Of a DNA stretch of 36,523 nt, positions 26,721 to 36,135 are shown in pieces. The stretch is from Granulosicoccus sp. (lineage in GTDB: Bacteria; Pseudomonadota; Gammaproteobacteria; Granulosicoccales; Granulosicoccaceae). Each line of letters starts with the position of its first letter. Position 1 is the first letter of the stretch. The position numbers and the translations under genes are program-made. The stretch covers positions 1 to 36,523 of the forward strand of contig JALZWO010000137.1 in the NCBI GenBank assembly GCA_023300375.1, read 5' to 3'. The notes below the pieces were generated by a model. The model saw only the letters and a list, made by a program, of their open reading frames with translations, did no database searches and was not told the DNA's origin.

Positions 26721-26745
26721 CTCTATGAGATGGAGTTTCATAGAG
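26721..26745 (+). promoter_or_regulatory. hairpin at the predicted 5' end of the secA mRNA
   Basis: CTCTATGA (26721-26728) pairs perfectly with TCATAGAG (26738-26745) around a 9-nt loop. Given the -10 box at 26708-26713, the transcript would begin almost exactly at the stem base. Such 5'-terminal stems are known to protect mRNAs (for example ompA) from decay. Confidence 0.5.
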
Positions 26746-26805
26746 AGAGCCACAGTCACAACAGCGGCACGGTGCTGCATCAAGGTTGGAATTCATGTTA
26801 GGTAA
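26725..26805 (+). other. possible leader ORF overlapping the secA start
   Basis: ATG at 26725 opens a 26-codon frame ([20 protein letters not shown], then six residues) ending with TAA at 26803-26805, 8 nt inside secA. AGGGGG lies 5 nt upstream but may not be in the transcript. Its start codon sits in the stem of the hairpin. The peptide has no SecM-type arrest sequence. Translation is unproven. Confidence 0.2.
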
Positions 26806-29584
26806 TTTGGTCAAGAAGTTCATCGGCAGCAGTAACGATCGTGCGGTCAAGCGGATGACAAAAGAAGTCGATGCCATCAATGCGTTCGAGCCGGTGTTGC
26901 AGGCTCTATCGGATGAGCAGTTGGCGGCCAAGACCGAAGAATTCAAAGCTCGCTTGGCCAAAGGCGACACGCTGGAGAGTCTCCTACCTGAGGCATTTGC
27001 AGTAGCTCGCGAAGCTGGGAAGCGTGCTATGAATATGCGTCACTTCGACGTCCAGTTGATCGGCGGTATGGTGCTGAACAGCAACAAGATTGCAGAGATG
27101 CGCACCGGCGAAGGTAAAACGTTGGTGGCTACCGCTGCTGTATATCTCAATGCACTCAGTGGTAACGGCGTGCATGTCATTACGGTCAATGATTATCTGG
27201 CGCAACGTGACTCCGAATGGATGGCCAAGCTCTACAATTTCTTAGGAATGAGTGTTGGCGTGATCATTGGCGGTTTAGGTACCGACGAGCGCCGTGCTGC
27301 CTATGCCTGCGATATTACGTACGGTACCAATAACGAATTCGGCTTCGACTACCTGCGCGACAACATGGCACACAGTGCCGAGCAACGCGTACAGCGTGGC
27401 CTCAACTTTGCCATCATCGATGAGGTTGACTCCATCCTTATCGATGAAGCTCGAACGCCGCTGATTATCTCTGGCCCGGCTGATGGCGATAGTGAGCTGT
27501 ATGGAAAACTCAATTCGGTTGTGCCTAGCTTGGTGCGTCAGCAAGATGAAGAGGGCGAGGGTGATTACTCGGTCGACGAGAAAGCCAAGCAAGTGCTTCT
27601 TACCGAAGACGGTATGGAAAACGTCGAACAAATCCTCGCGGGCCTAGATATTCTTGCTGAAAACAGCAGTCTGTACGATTCGGCCAATATCGCTGTTTTA
27701 CATCATTTAAACGCAGCCCTACGCGCGCACACTCTGTTTCAAAAAGACGTCGATTACATTGTCAGTAACGATCAGATCGTTATTGTCGATGAATTCACCG
27801 GACGTACTATGCCGGGCCGCCGTTGGTCTGAAGGATTGCACCAGGCTATCGAATCCAAGGAAAACGTTGCCGTTCAACGCGAAAACCAGACGCTGGCTTC
27901 CATCACGTTCCAAAACTATTTCCGCTTGTACAACAAGTTGGCAGGTATGACAGGTACGGCCGATACAGAAGCCTTTGAATTTCAATCTATTTATGGGCTT
28001 GAAGTGGTGGTTATCCCAACCAATCGTCCCACCACTCGCGATGATAAATCTGATCTTGTATTCCTGACGCAGCGTGAAAAATACGATGCCATTATTGAAG
28101 ATATAGAGGACTGTTCCAAACGACAACAACCGGTGCTCGTTGGTACTACCAGTATCGAAACCTCTGAGTATCTGGCGGGTCTGCTCAAGAAAAAAGGCAT
28201 CAAGCACGAAGTGCTCAATGCCAAGCAACATGAGCGTGAAGCTAACATCATTGAAAATGCAGGACGCCCAGGGGCTGTAACCATAGCCACGAATATGGCT
28301 GGGCGAGGTACTGATATTGTATTGGGTGGAAGCCTAGAGGCTGAAATGGCCGCACTAGTGACAGCTTCAGGTGGTGCAGAAGAGGCCAATATGTCAGAGC
28401 TTAAGTCCAACTGGCAAAAACGTCACGACGAGGTGTTGCAGTCTGGTGGTCTGCATATTATCGGTACTGAGCGACACGAATCCAGGCGTATAGACAATCA
28501 GCTACGTGGGCGATCTGGCCGACAAGGCGATCCGGGTTCCACACGTTTCTACTTATCTCTTGAAGATAGTTTAATGCGTATATTCGCCAGTGAGCGCGTC
28601 AGTGGTTTGATGCAAAAGCTTGGGATGGAAGAGGGCGAAGCCATAGAGCATCCGTGGGTTACCAAAGCTATTGAGAACGCCCAGCGCAAAGTTGAAGGGC
28701 ACAACTTCGATATGCGTAAGAGCTTGCTCGAATACGATGATGTAGCCAATGATCAACGCAAGGTAGTTTACGAGCTGCGCAATATGCTTATGGAAACCGA
28801 AGAAATGCGTGAACTGGTCGATGAACTGCGAGAAGAGGTGGTTCCTGATCTGATCAATCAGTACATCCCGCCCGGTTCACTGGACGAGGCGTGGGATCTT
28901 GACGGGCTGAAGGCCGAGTTGTTGAGTGCGACCAACGAGCAAATCGATGTTAAATCATGGCTGGAAGAAGATCCAAACTTGCCAGAGGCCGATATTCATC
29001 GGCGTGTTCTCGAAGCGCTTAGCCAGGCTTATGACGAAAAAGAAGCCACGGCAGGGGTTGAAGGCCTCAGAAATTTCGAGCGGTATGTATCCTTGCAGGC
29101 GCTTGATGATAGCTGGAAGGAACACTTGGCTGGCATGGATTACCTACGACAAAGTGTTGGCTTACGCGGATATGCGCAGAAGAACCCTAAGCAGGAATAC
29201 AAGAAAGAAGCCTTCGAATTGTTCACCACCATGTTGGGTGAATACAAAGCTCAAGTAGTCACCGTTCTGAGTAAAGTACAGGTTAGAAACGCTGCGCAAG
29301 TAGAGGAAGCTAAGGCTCAAGCAGAGGCACAAGATCAGAGAAAACCGCAGGTGAGTTACGAACACAAGCCGGCTGCCAGCTCGTTATCTGATGCGCCGGA
29401 AGCGGCAGGTGATGCAGCTGTTGCTGCGGCGGCTGCGCATAGAGGTGCCGCCTCTGATCAAGAGCAAGCTGATGCAACTCCAAGTCAACCTGTGCGTCGT
29501 GACATGCCTAAGGTAGGCCGCAACGAGGCATGTCCGTGTGGATCAGGTAAAAAATACAAGGCTTGTCACGGAAAACTGGGGTAA
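26795..29584 (+). CDS. secA: protein translocase motor ATPase SecA
   Basis: ATPase that drives preproteins through SecYEG. The ATG at 26795 follows AAGGTTGGA and gives the canonical N-terminus [20 protein letters not shown]; the frame is open slightly upstream to a TTG at 26786. The 929-residue product has Walker A G105-E-G-K-T109, [31 protein letters not shown] as Walker B, the helicase region [13 protein letters not shown] with [22 protein letters not shown], and the C-terminal zinc-binding tail [16 protein letters not shown] variable Ala/Gln-rich linker of about 70 residues precedes the tail. The stop overlaps argJ. Confidence 0.98.
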   Translation: MLGNLVKKFIGSSNDRAVKRMTKEVDAINAFEPVLQALSDEQLAAKTEEFKARLAKGDTLESLLPEAFAVAREAGKRAMNMRHFDVQLIGGMVLNSNKIAEMRTGEGKTLVATAAVYLNALSGNGVHVITVNDYLAQRDSEWMAKLYNFLGMSVGVIIGGLGTDERRAAYACDITYGTNNEFGFDYLRDNMAHSAEQRVQRGLNFAIIDEVDSILIDEARTPLIISGPADGDSELYGKLNSVVPSLVRQQDEEGEGDYSVDEKAKQVLLTEDGMENVEQILAGLDILAENSSLYDSANIAVLHHLNAALRAHTLFQKDVDYIVSNDQIVIVDEFTGRTMPGRRWSEGLHQAIESKENVAVQRENQTLASITFQNYFRLYNKLAGMTGTADTEAFEFQSIYGLEVVVIPTNRPTTRDDKSDLVFLTQREKYDAIIEDIEDCSKRQQPVLVGTTSIETSEYLAGLLKKKGIKHEVLNAKQHEREANIIENAGRPGAVTIATNMAGRGTDIVLGGSLEAEMAALVTASGGAEEANMSELKSNWQKRHDEVLQSGGLHIIGTERHESRRIDNQLRGRSGRQGDPGSTRFYLSLEDSLMRIFASERVSGLMQKLGMEEGEAIEHPWVTKAIENAQRKVEGHNFDMRKSLLEYDDVANDQRKVVYELRNMLMETEEMRELVDELREEVVPDLINQYIPPGSLDEAWDLDGLKAELLSATNEQIDVKSWLEEDPNLPEADIHRRVLEALSQAYDEKEATAGVEGLRNFERYVSLQALDDSWKEHLAGMDYLRQSVGLRGYAQKNPKQEYKKEAFELFTTMLGEYKAQVVTVLSKVQVRNAAQVEEAKAQAEAQDQRKPQVSYEHKPAASSLSDAPEAAGDAAVAAAAAHRGAASDQEQADATPSQPVRRDMPKVGRNEACPCGSGKKYKACHGKLG

Positions 29585-30831
29585 TGCCAGTCAATTTGAA
29601 CTTGCCGCAGGCCAAGCCTGTAGCAGGGGTTGAGTTATCCACCTTATCGGCAGGCATCAAGAAAGATGGTTCGCCAGATATGGTTCTGGTAAGACTGTCT
29701 TCTGGTTCCACGTGTGCAGGTGTATTTACACAAAGTGTATTTAGTGCGGCGCCAGTGGCTCTTTGCCGGTCTCATTTGCCATCGTGTGCGGGCAATGTGC
29801 GGGCCTTGTTAGTGAATTCGGGTAACGCCAACGCAGGAACAGGTGAGCCCGGTCTGGTGATGGCGCAAGGTCACTGTAATGCTGTTGCCTCAGCATTGGC
29901 AGTGTCAGCTGATGCGGTATTGCCTTTTTCAACGGGTGTAATCGGTCAGTTGTTACCTGATGAGCTGATACGTAAGGGTATTGATCAAGCTGCAAAGCAG
30001 CTTGATGCGCCCGAGGCATCCTCGCTGAATGCTTGGCAAGCGGCTGCGCTGGGTATCATGACCACCGATACACAACCCAAGTTAACGTCGCAAGTGTGTC
30101 AGGTATCGGGTAAGCAAATCACCATAACTGGTATGGCCAAAGGTGCTGGCATGATCCAGCCGAACATGGCCACAATGCTTAGCTATGTTTTTACCGATGC
30201 AGCTATCAGTGCAGATGATTTGAATCGCGCTTTGGTGGAGGCAGTTGATGTGTCGTTCAACGCCATTACTGTCGATAGCGATACCTCAACCAATGACTCT
30301 TTAATTTTGGCAGCGACGGGTGCTGCCGATGTGGCTTTGAGTTTCAGTGAGAGCCCTGGTGGCAACGACGACTGGTCTAGTTTTATGCAAGCGTTAACAA
30401 CCGTTTGCTCCGATTTGGCTCAAGCGATTATTCGTGATGCAGAAGGTGCGACTAAGTTTATTAGTGTCCATGTTACTGGCGGTAAAGAGCGTAGTGAATG
30501 CAAACAGGTGGCCTACGCGGTGGCCAACTCGCCATTAGTCAAGACGGCCATGTTCGCCAGTGATGCCAATGTAGGGCGCTTGCTAGCAGCCATAGGCAAA
30601 GCCGGTGTGAGCTTCGACCCTTGCAAAGTCAGTGTTAGCCTGGGCGATGTGCTGGCCTTTGAGGCGGCTGGGATCGCTGCATCTTATACAGAGGAGCGCG
30701 GTGCCGCGGTTATGGCGGCTAGTGAAATTGAGATCTTCATAGACTTGGCGCAGGGCTCGGCAAGCGCCACTGTCTATACATGCGATCTGTCACACGATTA
30801 CGTGAGCATCAATGCTGACTATCGATCCTGA
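29584..30831 (+). CDS. argJ: bifunctional ornithine acetyltransferase / N-acetylglutamate synthase
   Basis: Transfers the acetyl group from N-acetylornithine to glutamate (and possibly from acetyl-CoA) in arginine synthesis. The ATG at 29584 overlaps the secA stop (TAATG), giving 415 residues; the frame is open upstream to 29563 inside secA. Conserved segments are VLVRLSSGSTCAGVFTQS, LLVNSGNANAGTG, LPFSTGVIGQLLP and KGAGMIQPNMATMLSYVFTD. The self-cleavage site is A196/T197, where T197 becomes the catalytic N-terminal nucleophile of the beta chain. ARRDAEGATKF-like RDAEGATKFISVHVTGG and SPLVKTAMFASDANVGR follow. The secA-argJ-mutT order is also found in pseudomonads. Confidence 0.97.
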   Translation: MPVNLNLPQAKPVAGVELSTLSAGIKKDGSPDMVLVRLSSGSTCAGVFTQSVFSAAPVALCRSHLPSCAGNVRALLVNSGNANAGTGEPGLVMAQGHCNAVASALAVSADAVLPFSTGVIGQLLPDELIRKGIDQAAKQLDAPEASSLNAWQAAALGIMTTDTQPKLTSQVCQVSGKQITITGMAKGAGMIQPNMATMLSYVFTDAAISADDLNRALVEAVDVSFNAITVDSDTSTNDSLILAATGAADVALSFSESPGGNDDWSSFMQALTTVCSDLAQAIIRDAEGATKFISVHVTGGKERSECKQVAYAVANSPLVKTAMFASDANVGRLLAAIGKAGVSFDPCKVSVSLGDVLAFEAAGIAASYTEERGAAVMAASEIEIFIDLAQGSASATVYTCDLSHDYVSINADYRS

Positions 30832-30882
30832 TGGCATGTTGAGCAAGCACTAGCCTATGGCCCTCACTGGATGTGATGTCGT

Positions 30883-31284
30883 TTGGACGCAATAATCATT
30901 GAAGTGGTAGCTGGAATTATTTTTGATGCGGCCCGCGAACAGGTGCTGCTTGCATTGCGCAAACCTGATCAGCATCAAGGTAATTTGTGGGAATTTCCCG
31001 GTGGCAAGCTGGAACCCGATGAGTCGCAAGCTGATGCGCTAGCGCGCGAGTTATTCGAAGAAATTAATCTTGTTGTTGTCGGTAGTCAGCATCGGTGCTC
31101 ACTAGAGCATCGCTACTCCGATAAACACGTGCAATTACATTTCTGGGATGTAACGACATTCACTGGCGAGCCCAAGGGGTGTGAAGGGCAAGAGCTTCGC
31201 TGGGTGTCATTGACCGAGCTGTCAGCGTATGCGTTTCCGGCAGCTAATCAGGCAGTGGTTGACCAACTATTAGAGCGTAAATAA
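30883..31284 (+). CDS. mutT: MutT-like NUDIX hydrolase (8-oxo-dGTP diphosphatase)
   Basis: MutT hydrolyses 8-oxo-dGTP, preventing A:C-type transversions from oxidised nucleotides. The 133-residue product carries the full Nudix box, G41-x5-E47-x7-R55-E-L-F-E59-E60-I-N-L, in which the usual Gly near the end is Asn62. Beyond the box, EHRYSDKHVQLHFWDV, GCEGQELRWVSLTELSAYAFPAAN resemble E. coli MutT. An in-frame TGA at 30874 leaves the TTG at 30883 as the only good start, with a weak GGA 11 nt upstream. No fused thiamine-phosphate-synthase domain, present in Pseudomonas MutT homologues, is seen. Confidence 0.9.
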   Translation: MDAIIIEVVAGIIFDAAREQVLLALRKPDQHQGNLWEFPGGKLEPDESQADALARELFEEINLVVVGSQHRCSLEHRYSDKHVQLHFWDVTTFTGEPKGCEGQELRWVSLTELSAYAFPAANQAVVDQLLERK

Positions 31285-31336
31285 AAAGGTACTGCATTGC
31301 TCGTCACCCTCACGTCAATTCCGACCCATACCTTGG

Positions 31337-31356
31337 ATTCCCACCTTGGTGGGAAT
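31337..31356. repeat. single GGGAAT-type palindromic repeat between mutT and coaE
   Basis: ATTCCCAC (31337-31344) and GTGGGAAT (31349-31356) form a perfect 8-bp stem with the 4-nt spacer cttg, preceded by GG and followed by GACA. It is related to the doublet at 2968-3027. It lies between convergent genes, a usual place for REP-like elements. Confidence 0.75.
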
Positions 31357-31412
31357 GACAATGCCCAATAGTGTTGCGTGCGTGAGTATCCTTCGGGTTT
31401 GAATAGTCAATA

Positions 31413-32018
31413 TCAGTGGCTGATCATTGCCATGTACGTATCGTGTAGTGCACTGACCCGAGCCTGAGTTTCTTCTTTACTCAAGGAATTATCCACCACA
31501 TCATCTGCCACGTCTAATCTCTCCTGGCGAGTTGCCTGCGCATCAAGAATGGATCGAGCTTCCCATGAGGTGCTGCCATCGCGCATTTTCAAACGCTGAA
31601 TTTGCAGTGCTTCTGGTACATCAACGACCACAATGCGATCGAAACGCTCTTGCTGGGTGGTTTCCACCAATAAAGGCACTGCATACACCAGGTAGGGATA
31701 AGCCAGTTTTCTAGCCTCCGCTATCCGCGATTCTGATAATTCACGAATCATTGGATGCAGCGTTTGATCCAGAAATTCGCGTTCTTGTGGGTTGGCAAAA
31801 ATGATGTCTCGCAGTGCGCGGCGATTGAGTGAGCCATCACTGTGAATGATGGCGTCAGTAAAGTGAGCCGCTAGTGCCGCAAGGCCTTCGCCACCAGGCT
31901 CCACCACTTCACGTGACAGCTGGTCGGCATCAATAATAGGTGCACCGTGTGTTTCGAAGCACTCCGATACAAAACTTTTTCCACTGGCTATGCCGCCAGT
32001 GAGGCCAATCAATAGCAT
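31413..32018 (-). CDS. coaE: dephospho-CoA kinase
   Basis: Last enzyme of coenzyme A synthesis, phosphorylating the ribose 3'-hydroxyl of dephospho-CoA. The 201-residue protein has the P-loop G8-G-I-A-S-G-K-S15 near the N-terminus, IIDADQLSREVV, ALRDIIFANPQEREFLDQTLHP, YLVYAVPLLVET and VVVDVPEALQIQRLKMRDG. The ATG at 32018 has AAGG about 8 nt upstream. It follows pilD by 18 nt, as in Pseudomonas (pilB-pilC-pilD-coaE). The yacG gene that often follows coaE is not present here. Confidence 0.97.
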   Translation of the reverse strand: MLLIGLTGGIASGKSFVSECFETHGAPIIDADQLSREVVEPGGEGLAALAAHFTDAIIHSDGSLNRRALRDIIFANPQEREFLDQTLHPMIRELSESRIAEARKLAYPYLVYAVPLLVETTQQERFDRIVVVDVPEALQIQRLKMRDGSTSWEARSILDAQATRQERLDVADDVVDNSLSKEETQARVSALHDTYMAMISH

Positions 32019-32036
32019 GCTACTTACCTTAAATAC

Positions 32037-32942
32037 TCAACTAAGAGCGCTATAGTACCAAGTGCTGAGGTCATCGCCCCATAACATGGCCAGCCAGCCA
32101 GCAGCTGCCAGGTAAGGGCCGAACGGAATAGGAATATTTTTATCGCGTTTCGTGACAACTATCAGAGTGATACCCACTACCGCGCCAACTAGTGAGGATA
32201 GAAGAATAATCACGGGTAAAGACTGCCAACCCAGCAGTGCGCCTAGGGCTGCAAGTAGTTTGAAATCGCCAAAGCCCATACCTTCCTTGCCAGTGATGAG
32301 TTTGAACAGTTGATAGATTGTCCAAAGGACCATGTAGCCAAGCGCCGCACCCACAACAGCGGATTGCAGGTCGGCATACACAGGCACTAAGGCTGCCAGC
32401 AAGCCAATCCACATTAACGGCAGAGTAAGCGAGTCGGGGAGTAGCTGATGGTCGAAGTCAATCATCGTCATGGCTACTAGAAACCAAGTAACGACGATGC
32501 CTAAAACAGCGGCAGGCGTAGGGCCTAGTTTCCATGCCACAATCACTGATAGCAGCATGGTGATAAATTCGATAACAGGATATCTTATGGAGATGCCAGC
32601 TTTGCAGCCAGCACATTTACCACCGAGTTTCAGATAACTGACGATGGGTATATTTTGCATGGCGGTAATCGCGTGATCACACTGCGGGCAACGTGACCGT
32701 GGTGTTGCGATGTTGAACGGCTCGGCAGGTAGCTCGTTACGAAACTGTAAATCTGGCGCAGCCTTTTTGTCTGTCTGCTGATCGTTCAGATACTCAATGA
32801 CACCATCGCGCCATCCTCGCTCCATCATGATGGGCAGCCTATGAATGACCACATTCAAAAAGCTGCCGACCATCAAACTGATAAACGCTGTAACTGTGTA
32901 GAACACGAAAGCGTTGGATTGTATAAATTCGAGCAAAGTCAT
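32037..32942 (-). CDS. pilD: prepilin peptidase / N-methyltransferase PilD
   Basis: Polytopic inner-membrane aspartic protease that cleaves type IV prepilins after the conserved Gly and N-methylates the new N-terminus; it usually also processes type II secretion pseudopilins. The 301-residue product has an N-terminal membrane helix with GSFLNVVIHRLP, a cytoplasmic zinc region with C85-x2-C88 and C110-x2-C113, and catalytic aspartates in MIDFDHQLLPD (D162/D164) and GMGFGDFK (D226). About seven further membrane segments follow. No good ribosome-binding sequence precedes the ATG, so coupling to pilC is possible. Confidence 0.97.
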   Translation of the reverse strand: MTLLEFIQSNAFVFYTVTAFISLMVGSFLNVVIHRLPIMMERGWRDGVIEYLNDQQTDKKAAPDLQFRNELPAEPFNIATPRSRCPQCDHAITAMQNIPIVSYLKLGGKCAGCKAGISIRYPVIEFITMLLSVIVAWKLGPTPAAVLGIVVTWFLVAMTMIDFDHQLLPDSLTLPLMWIGLLAALVPVYADLQSAVVGAALGYMVLWTIYQLFKLITGKEGMGFGDFKLLAALGALLGWQSLPVIILLSSLVGAVVGITLIVVTKRDKNIPIPFGPYLAAAGWLAMLWGDDLSTWYYSALS

Positions 32943-32963
32943 TATAAAGGTATCTGTTGTTCG

Positions 32964-34178
32964 TTAGAACGCGTCGCCCATTTTGAAAATCGGCAGGTAC
33001 ATTCCCACCACAAGACCACCGATTACCACACCTAGGAACGACATGATCATAGGTTCCATGAGAGAGGTCATAGCATCTACTGCATTGTCCACTTCTTCTT
33101 CGTAGTAGTCTGCCACTTTGGCTAACATATCATCAATAGAGCCAGCCTCTTCACCGATGGCAACCATTTGCACCACCATGTTAGAGAACAGACCAGAAGC
33201 TTCGATAGATACCGTTAGCCTCTGACCGGTAGCTGCCTCGTCTCGCATTTTATAAATAGCTTTCTCAAAAACTGAGTTGCCTGCCACACCGGCTACTGAG
33301 TCCATTGCTTCTACTAGTGGAACACCCGCTTTAGACATGGTTGCCAGGGTTCTGGAAAAGCGAGCGATAGCTGCCTTGACCACGATGTCGCCGAATACTG
33401 GCGCCTTCAGGGCCACCCGATCCAGTAGCTCTGAAAACGCTTTGCTTCGTTTTTTGGCTTGTACGAATACCCAGACTACAGCACCAGCTCCACCAAATAG
33501 AACATACCACCAGGCTTGCATAAACTCAGAAGCCGTTACGATCATTTTTGTAAAAGCCGGTAATTCACCACCCATGCCTTCAAATAATGACTCGAATTGC
33601 GGCACTACGAATACCAGAAGGATGGCAGTTACTACGAAAGCGATAACGAGAACAGCAACAGGGTAGAACAGCGCCTTCTTAATTTTCTTCTTTAACGATT
33701 CTGATTTTTCTTTGTAAAGAGCGATTTCGTTGAGCAATGATTCAAGCGTACCCGACTGTTCGCCAGCCTCTGTCAGGCTGCAGAACAATTCGTCAAATTG
33801 TTCGGGGTATTTGCGCAAGGCGTTGGTGAGATTACTGCCAGCCTCAACTTCAGCTTTGATACCGTTGATCATGTCGCGCATGGCTTTGCTTTCAACGCCG
33901 TTGGCCACAATCTCAAATGATTGCACCATGGGTACGCCTGCACCCATCATGGTGGTGAGCTGTCGAGCAAACAAGGCGATATCGCTGGGCGTTATCTTAC
34001 CCTTGCCACCAAATTCTTTACGCTTCTTTCGAATTTTGGTAGGAATGATGCCTTGGCGGCGTAACTTTGCCTTAACCAGTTCCTGATTCGGAGCAGAGGT
34101 GAAGCCTCTTTGCTTCTGGCCGTTTTTGTTTTTTCCTTCCCACTCGAACATTACATGGGCTTTTGTTGCAGTGGCCAT
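32964..34178 (-). CDS. pilC: type IV pilus inner-membrane platform protein PilC
   Basis: Platform protein that works with the PilB (extension) and PilT (retraction) ATPases. The 404-residue product belongs to the GspF/PilC family: two repeated cytoplasmic helical domains (IALFARQLTTMMGAGVPMVQ at about 67-86 and IARFSRTLATMSKAGVPLVE at about 270-289) and three hydrophobic segments (about 171-194, 218-238 and 373-395). ATAAGEQSGTLE-type TEAGEQSGTLESLL and VAIGEEAGSIDDML are also repeated between halves. AAGGA lies 7 nt before the ATG. It begins 3 nt after the pilB stop. Confidence 0.96.
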   Translation of the reverse strand: MATATKAHVMFEWEGKNKNGQKQRGFTSAPNQELVKAKLRRQGIIPTKIRKKRKEFGGKGKITPSDIALFARQLTTMMGAGVPMVQSFEIVANGVESKAMRDMINGIKAEVEAGSNLTNALRKYPEQFDELFCSLTEAGEQSGTLESLLNEIALYKEKSESLKKKIKKALFYPVAVLVIAFVVTAILLVFVVPQFESLFEGMGGELPAFTKMIVTASEFMQAWWYVLFGGAGAVVWVFVQAKKRSKAFSELLDRVALKAPVFGDIVVKAAIARFSRTLATMSKAGVPLVEAMDSVAGVAGNSVFEKAIYKMRDEAATGQRLTVSIEASGLFSNMVVQMVAIGEEAGSIDDMLAKVADYYEEEVDNAVDAMTSLMEPMIMSFLGVVIGGLVVGMYLPIFKMGDAF

Positions 34179-34181
34179 AAT

Positions 34182-35882
34182 CTAATCCTTGGTTACCCGG
34201 TTAGCTTCTTCAAGACTCATGACACCTTCTGCTACTTTGTTAAGTGCTGATTCTCGTAAGTCGGGTATGTTCTCGTCTTTTGCTTGTTGAGCAATTTCAA
34301 TGGCGTTGCCACCAGCCATAATAATTTTTCCGATCGCTTCACTAATTTTCATAACTTGATAGATTCCCACTCGGCCTTTGTACCCGGCGTTGCATTTTTT
34401 ACAGCCTACCGCTTTGAACATGGTGATATTGTCCAACTGCTCTTCCTTAAAGCCTTCTTGTAAAAGCAGTTCGTGCGGTAGTTCATCCTCTGGCACCTTG
34501 CAGGCAGTACATAACCGACGTCCTAGTCGTTGAGCTATAATCAGTGAAACCGCTGTGGCTATATTGAACGGCGGTACACCCATGTTGATCAGGCGAGATA
34601 GTGTCTGAGGTGCATCATTGGTGTGTAGAGTTGACAGTACCAAGTGACCGGTTTGGGCCGCTTTCACGGCAATGCTGGCGGTTTCAAGATCACGTATCTC
34701 ACCTACCATTATGACATCTGGATCTTGTCGCAAAAATGACTTTAGCGCTTCTGCGAAAGTCAGTCCGGCTTTGGCATTGACGTTAACCTGGTTAATACCC
34801 GCAAGGTTAATTTCTGCCGGGTCTTCTGCTGTTGATATATTGGTGCCTGGCTCATTAAGAATATTCAAGCCAGTATAGAGCGATACGGTCTTACCACTGC
34901 CCGTAGGGCCGGTAACCAGAATCATTCCGTATGGATTCGCTAGAGCATCCATATATAAGCGTTTTTGTTCTGGCTCATAGCCAAGTGCATCGATGCCCAA
35001 CTGTGCACTACTCGGATCAAGAATACGCAGTACTGTTTTTTCGCCAAACAGGGTAGGGCAGGTGTTAACACGAAAGTCAATGGCTTTGGTTTTGCTGATT
35101 TTTAATTTGATACGGCCATCTTGTGGTATGCGACGCTCTGATATGTCCATTCTTGACATAACTTTGATACGAGCGGTAATTCTGTTTGCCATCTCCAATG
35201 GAGGGTGTGTGACCTCTTGCAGTACGCCATCTACACGAAACCGAATACGAAAAATCTTTTCATAAGGCTCCACATGAATATCAGAGGCACCTCGATTAAT
35301 AGCATCGAGAAGCACTTTGTTGACAAATTTTACGACTGGGGTTTCGTCAACACCAGAGTCATCCTCCTCTTCATCATCCTTAACCGCATTCTCAGCTTCT
35401 AGATCGAAGCCTTCGTCCATGCCATCGGTAAGTGCATTTTGGCCTTCCAATGCACGAGTTCTTAGCTCAGCAAGCTTGTGTTCTTCAACGACGACAGCCT
35501 CAACGCTAAGACCTGAGGCGAATTTGTACTTATCAAGCGCTTCACTATTCGTTGGATCTGAAATAGCAACAAACAACCGAGATCCGCGCTTTGCAATAGG
35601 CACCGCATTCTGTGTAGAGAGTAGTTCATCCTTGAAATATTCAACAGGCAGAGTGCCAGCTTGTATGCACTCCAAGTCGAATAAAGGGAGTCCAAAATCA
35701 ACGCTGATGTGTTGTGCGACTAATTTCGGATCCACTTCACTGTTGGACATCAGTGCCGTGATGAATGGCAATTTTTTTATCGCAGCTTCTTCGGTAGCCG
35801 CTATGGCTATGTCCGCAGAAACCAATCCATGGTTAACGAGTTGGCGGGCTATTCCGTTTAGAGAGGTACTTGCATCGTTCAT
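34182..35882 (-). CDS. pilB: type IV pilus assembly ATPase PilB
   Basis: Cytoplasmic hexameric ATPase that powers pilus extension. The 566-residue product has an N-terminal GspE/MshEN-like domain (about 1-140), an acidic linker with EEEDD near 171-175, the PAS-like N2 region with GASDIHVEPYE, Walker A G325-P-T-G-S-G-K-T332, the Walker B region DPDVIMVGEIRD (388-399), the His-box TGHLVLSTLHTN, and the tetracysteine zinc site C458/C461 with C494/C497. The start matches the PilB family N-terminus (MNDASTSLNGIARQLV). The leader lacks a ribosome-binding sequence; it reads CCTCCTC directly before ATG. It heads the pilB-pilC-pilD-coaE unit. Confidence 0.96.
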   Translation of the reverse strand: MNDASTSLNGIARQLVNHGLVSADIAIAATEEAAIKKLPFITALMSNSEVDPKLVAQHISVDFGLPLFDLECIQAGTLPVEYFKDELLSTQNAVPIAKRGSRLFVAISDPTNSEALDKYKFASGLSVEAVVVEEHKLAELRTRALEGQNALTDGMDEGFDLEAENAVKDDEEEDDSGVDETPVVKFVNKVLLDAINRGASDIHVEPYEKIFRIRFRVDGVLQEVTHPPLEMANRITARIKVMSRMDISERRIPQDGRIKLKISKTKAIDFRVNTCPTLFGEKTVLRILDPSSAQLGIDALGYEPEQKRLYMDALANPYGMILVTGPTGSGKTVSLYTGLNILNEPGTNISTAEDPAEINLAGINQVNVNAKAGLTFAEALKSFLRQDPDVIMVGEIRDLETASIAVKAAQTGHLVLSTLHTNDAPQTLSRLINMGVPPFNIATAVSLIIAQRLGRRLCTACKVPEDELPHELLLQEGFKEEQLDNITMFKAVGCKKCNAGYKGRVGIYQVMKISEAIGKIIMAGGNAIEIAQQAKDENIPDLRESALNKVAEGVMSLEEANRVTKD

Positions 35883-36001
35883 GAGGAGGTCTCGGTGTCT
35901 GCCGTCTTATGCACGGAAGTAGGAGCTATTACCAGTTAATCGGCCGCAAGAGTGTTTGCTTTAACAGCTTGTGGGCAATTTGGACTATTTACTCTGCCAA
36001 A

Positions 36002-36031
36002 AAAAAGGCCTCTCATCCGAGAGGCCTTTTT
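36002..36031 (-). terminator. strong rho-independent terminator after pilA
   Basis: AAAAAGGCCTCTC (36002-36014) pairs perfectly with GAGAGGCCTTTTT (36019-36031) around the 4-nt loop atcc. Read on the minus strand it ends in a U run, about 105 nt after the pilA stop, and separates pilA from pilB. The A/T tails make it usable in both directions. Confidence 0.92.
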
Positions 36032-36135
36032 AAAGAGCGTCCTGTGCTTATCATTAAAAATTGTATATTTAATACACTTTCAATGGCAGGTTTGAACGCT
36101 ACTTTTGTGAATTTCTGCTGGCTGACTTGTAAGAA

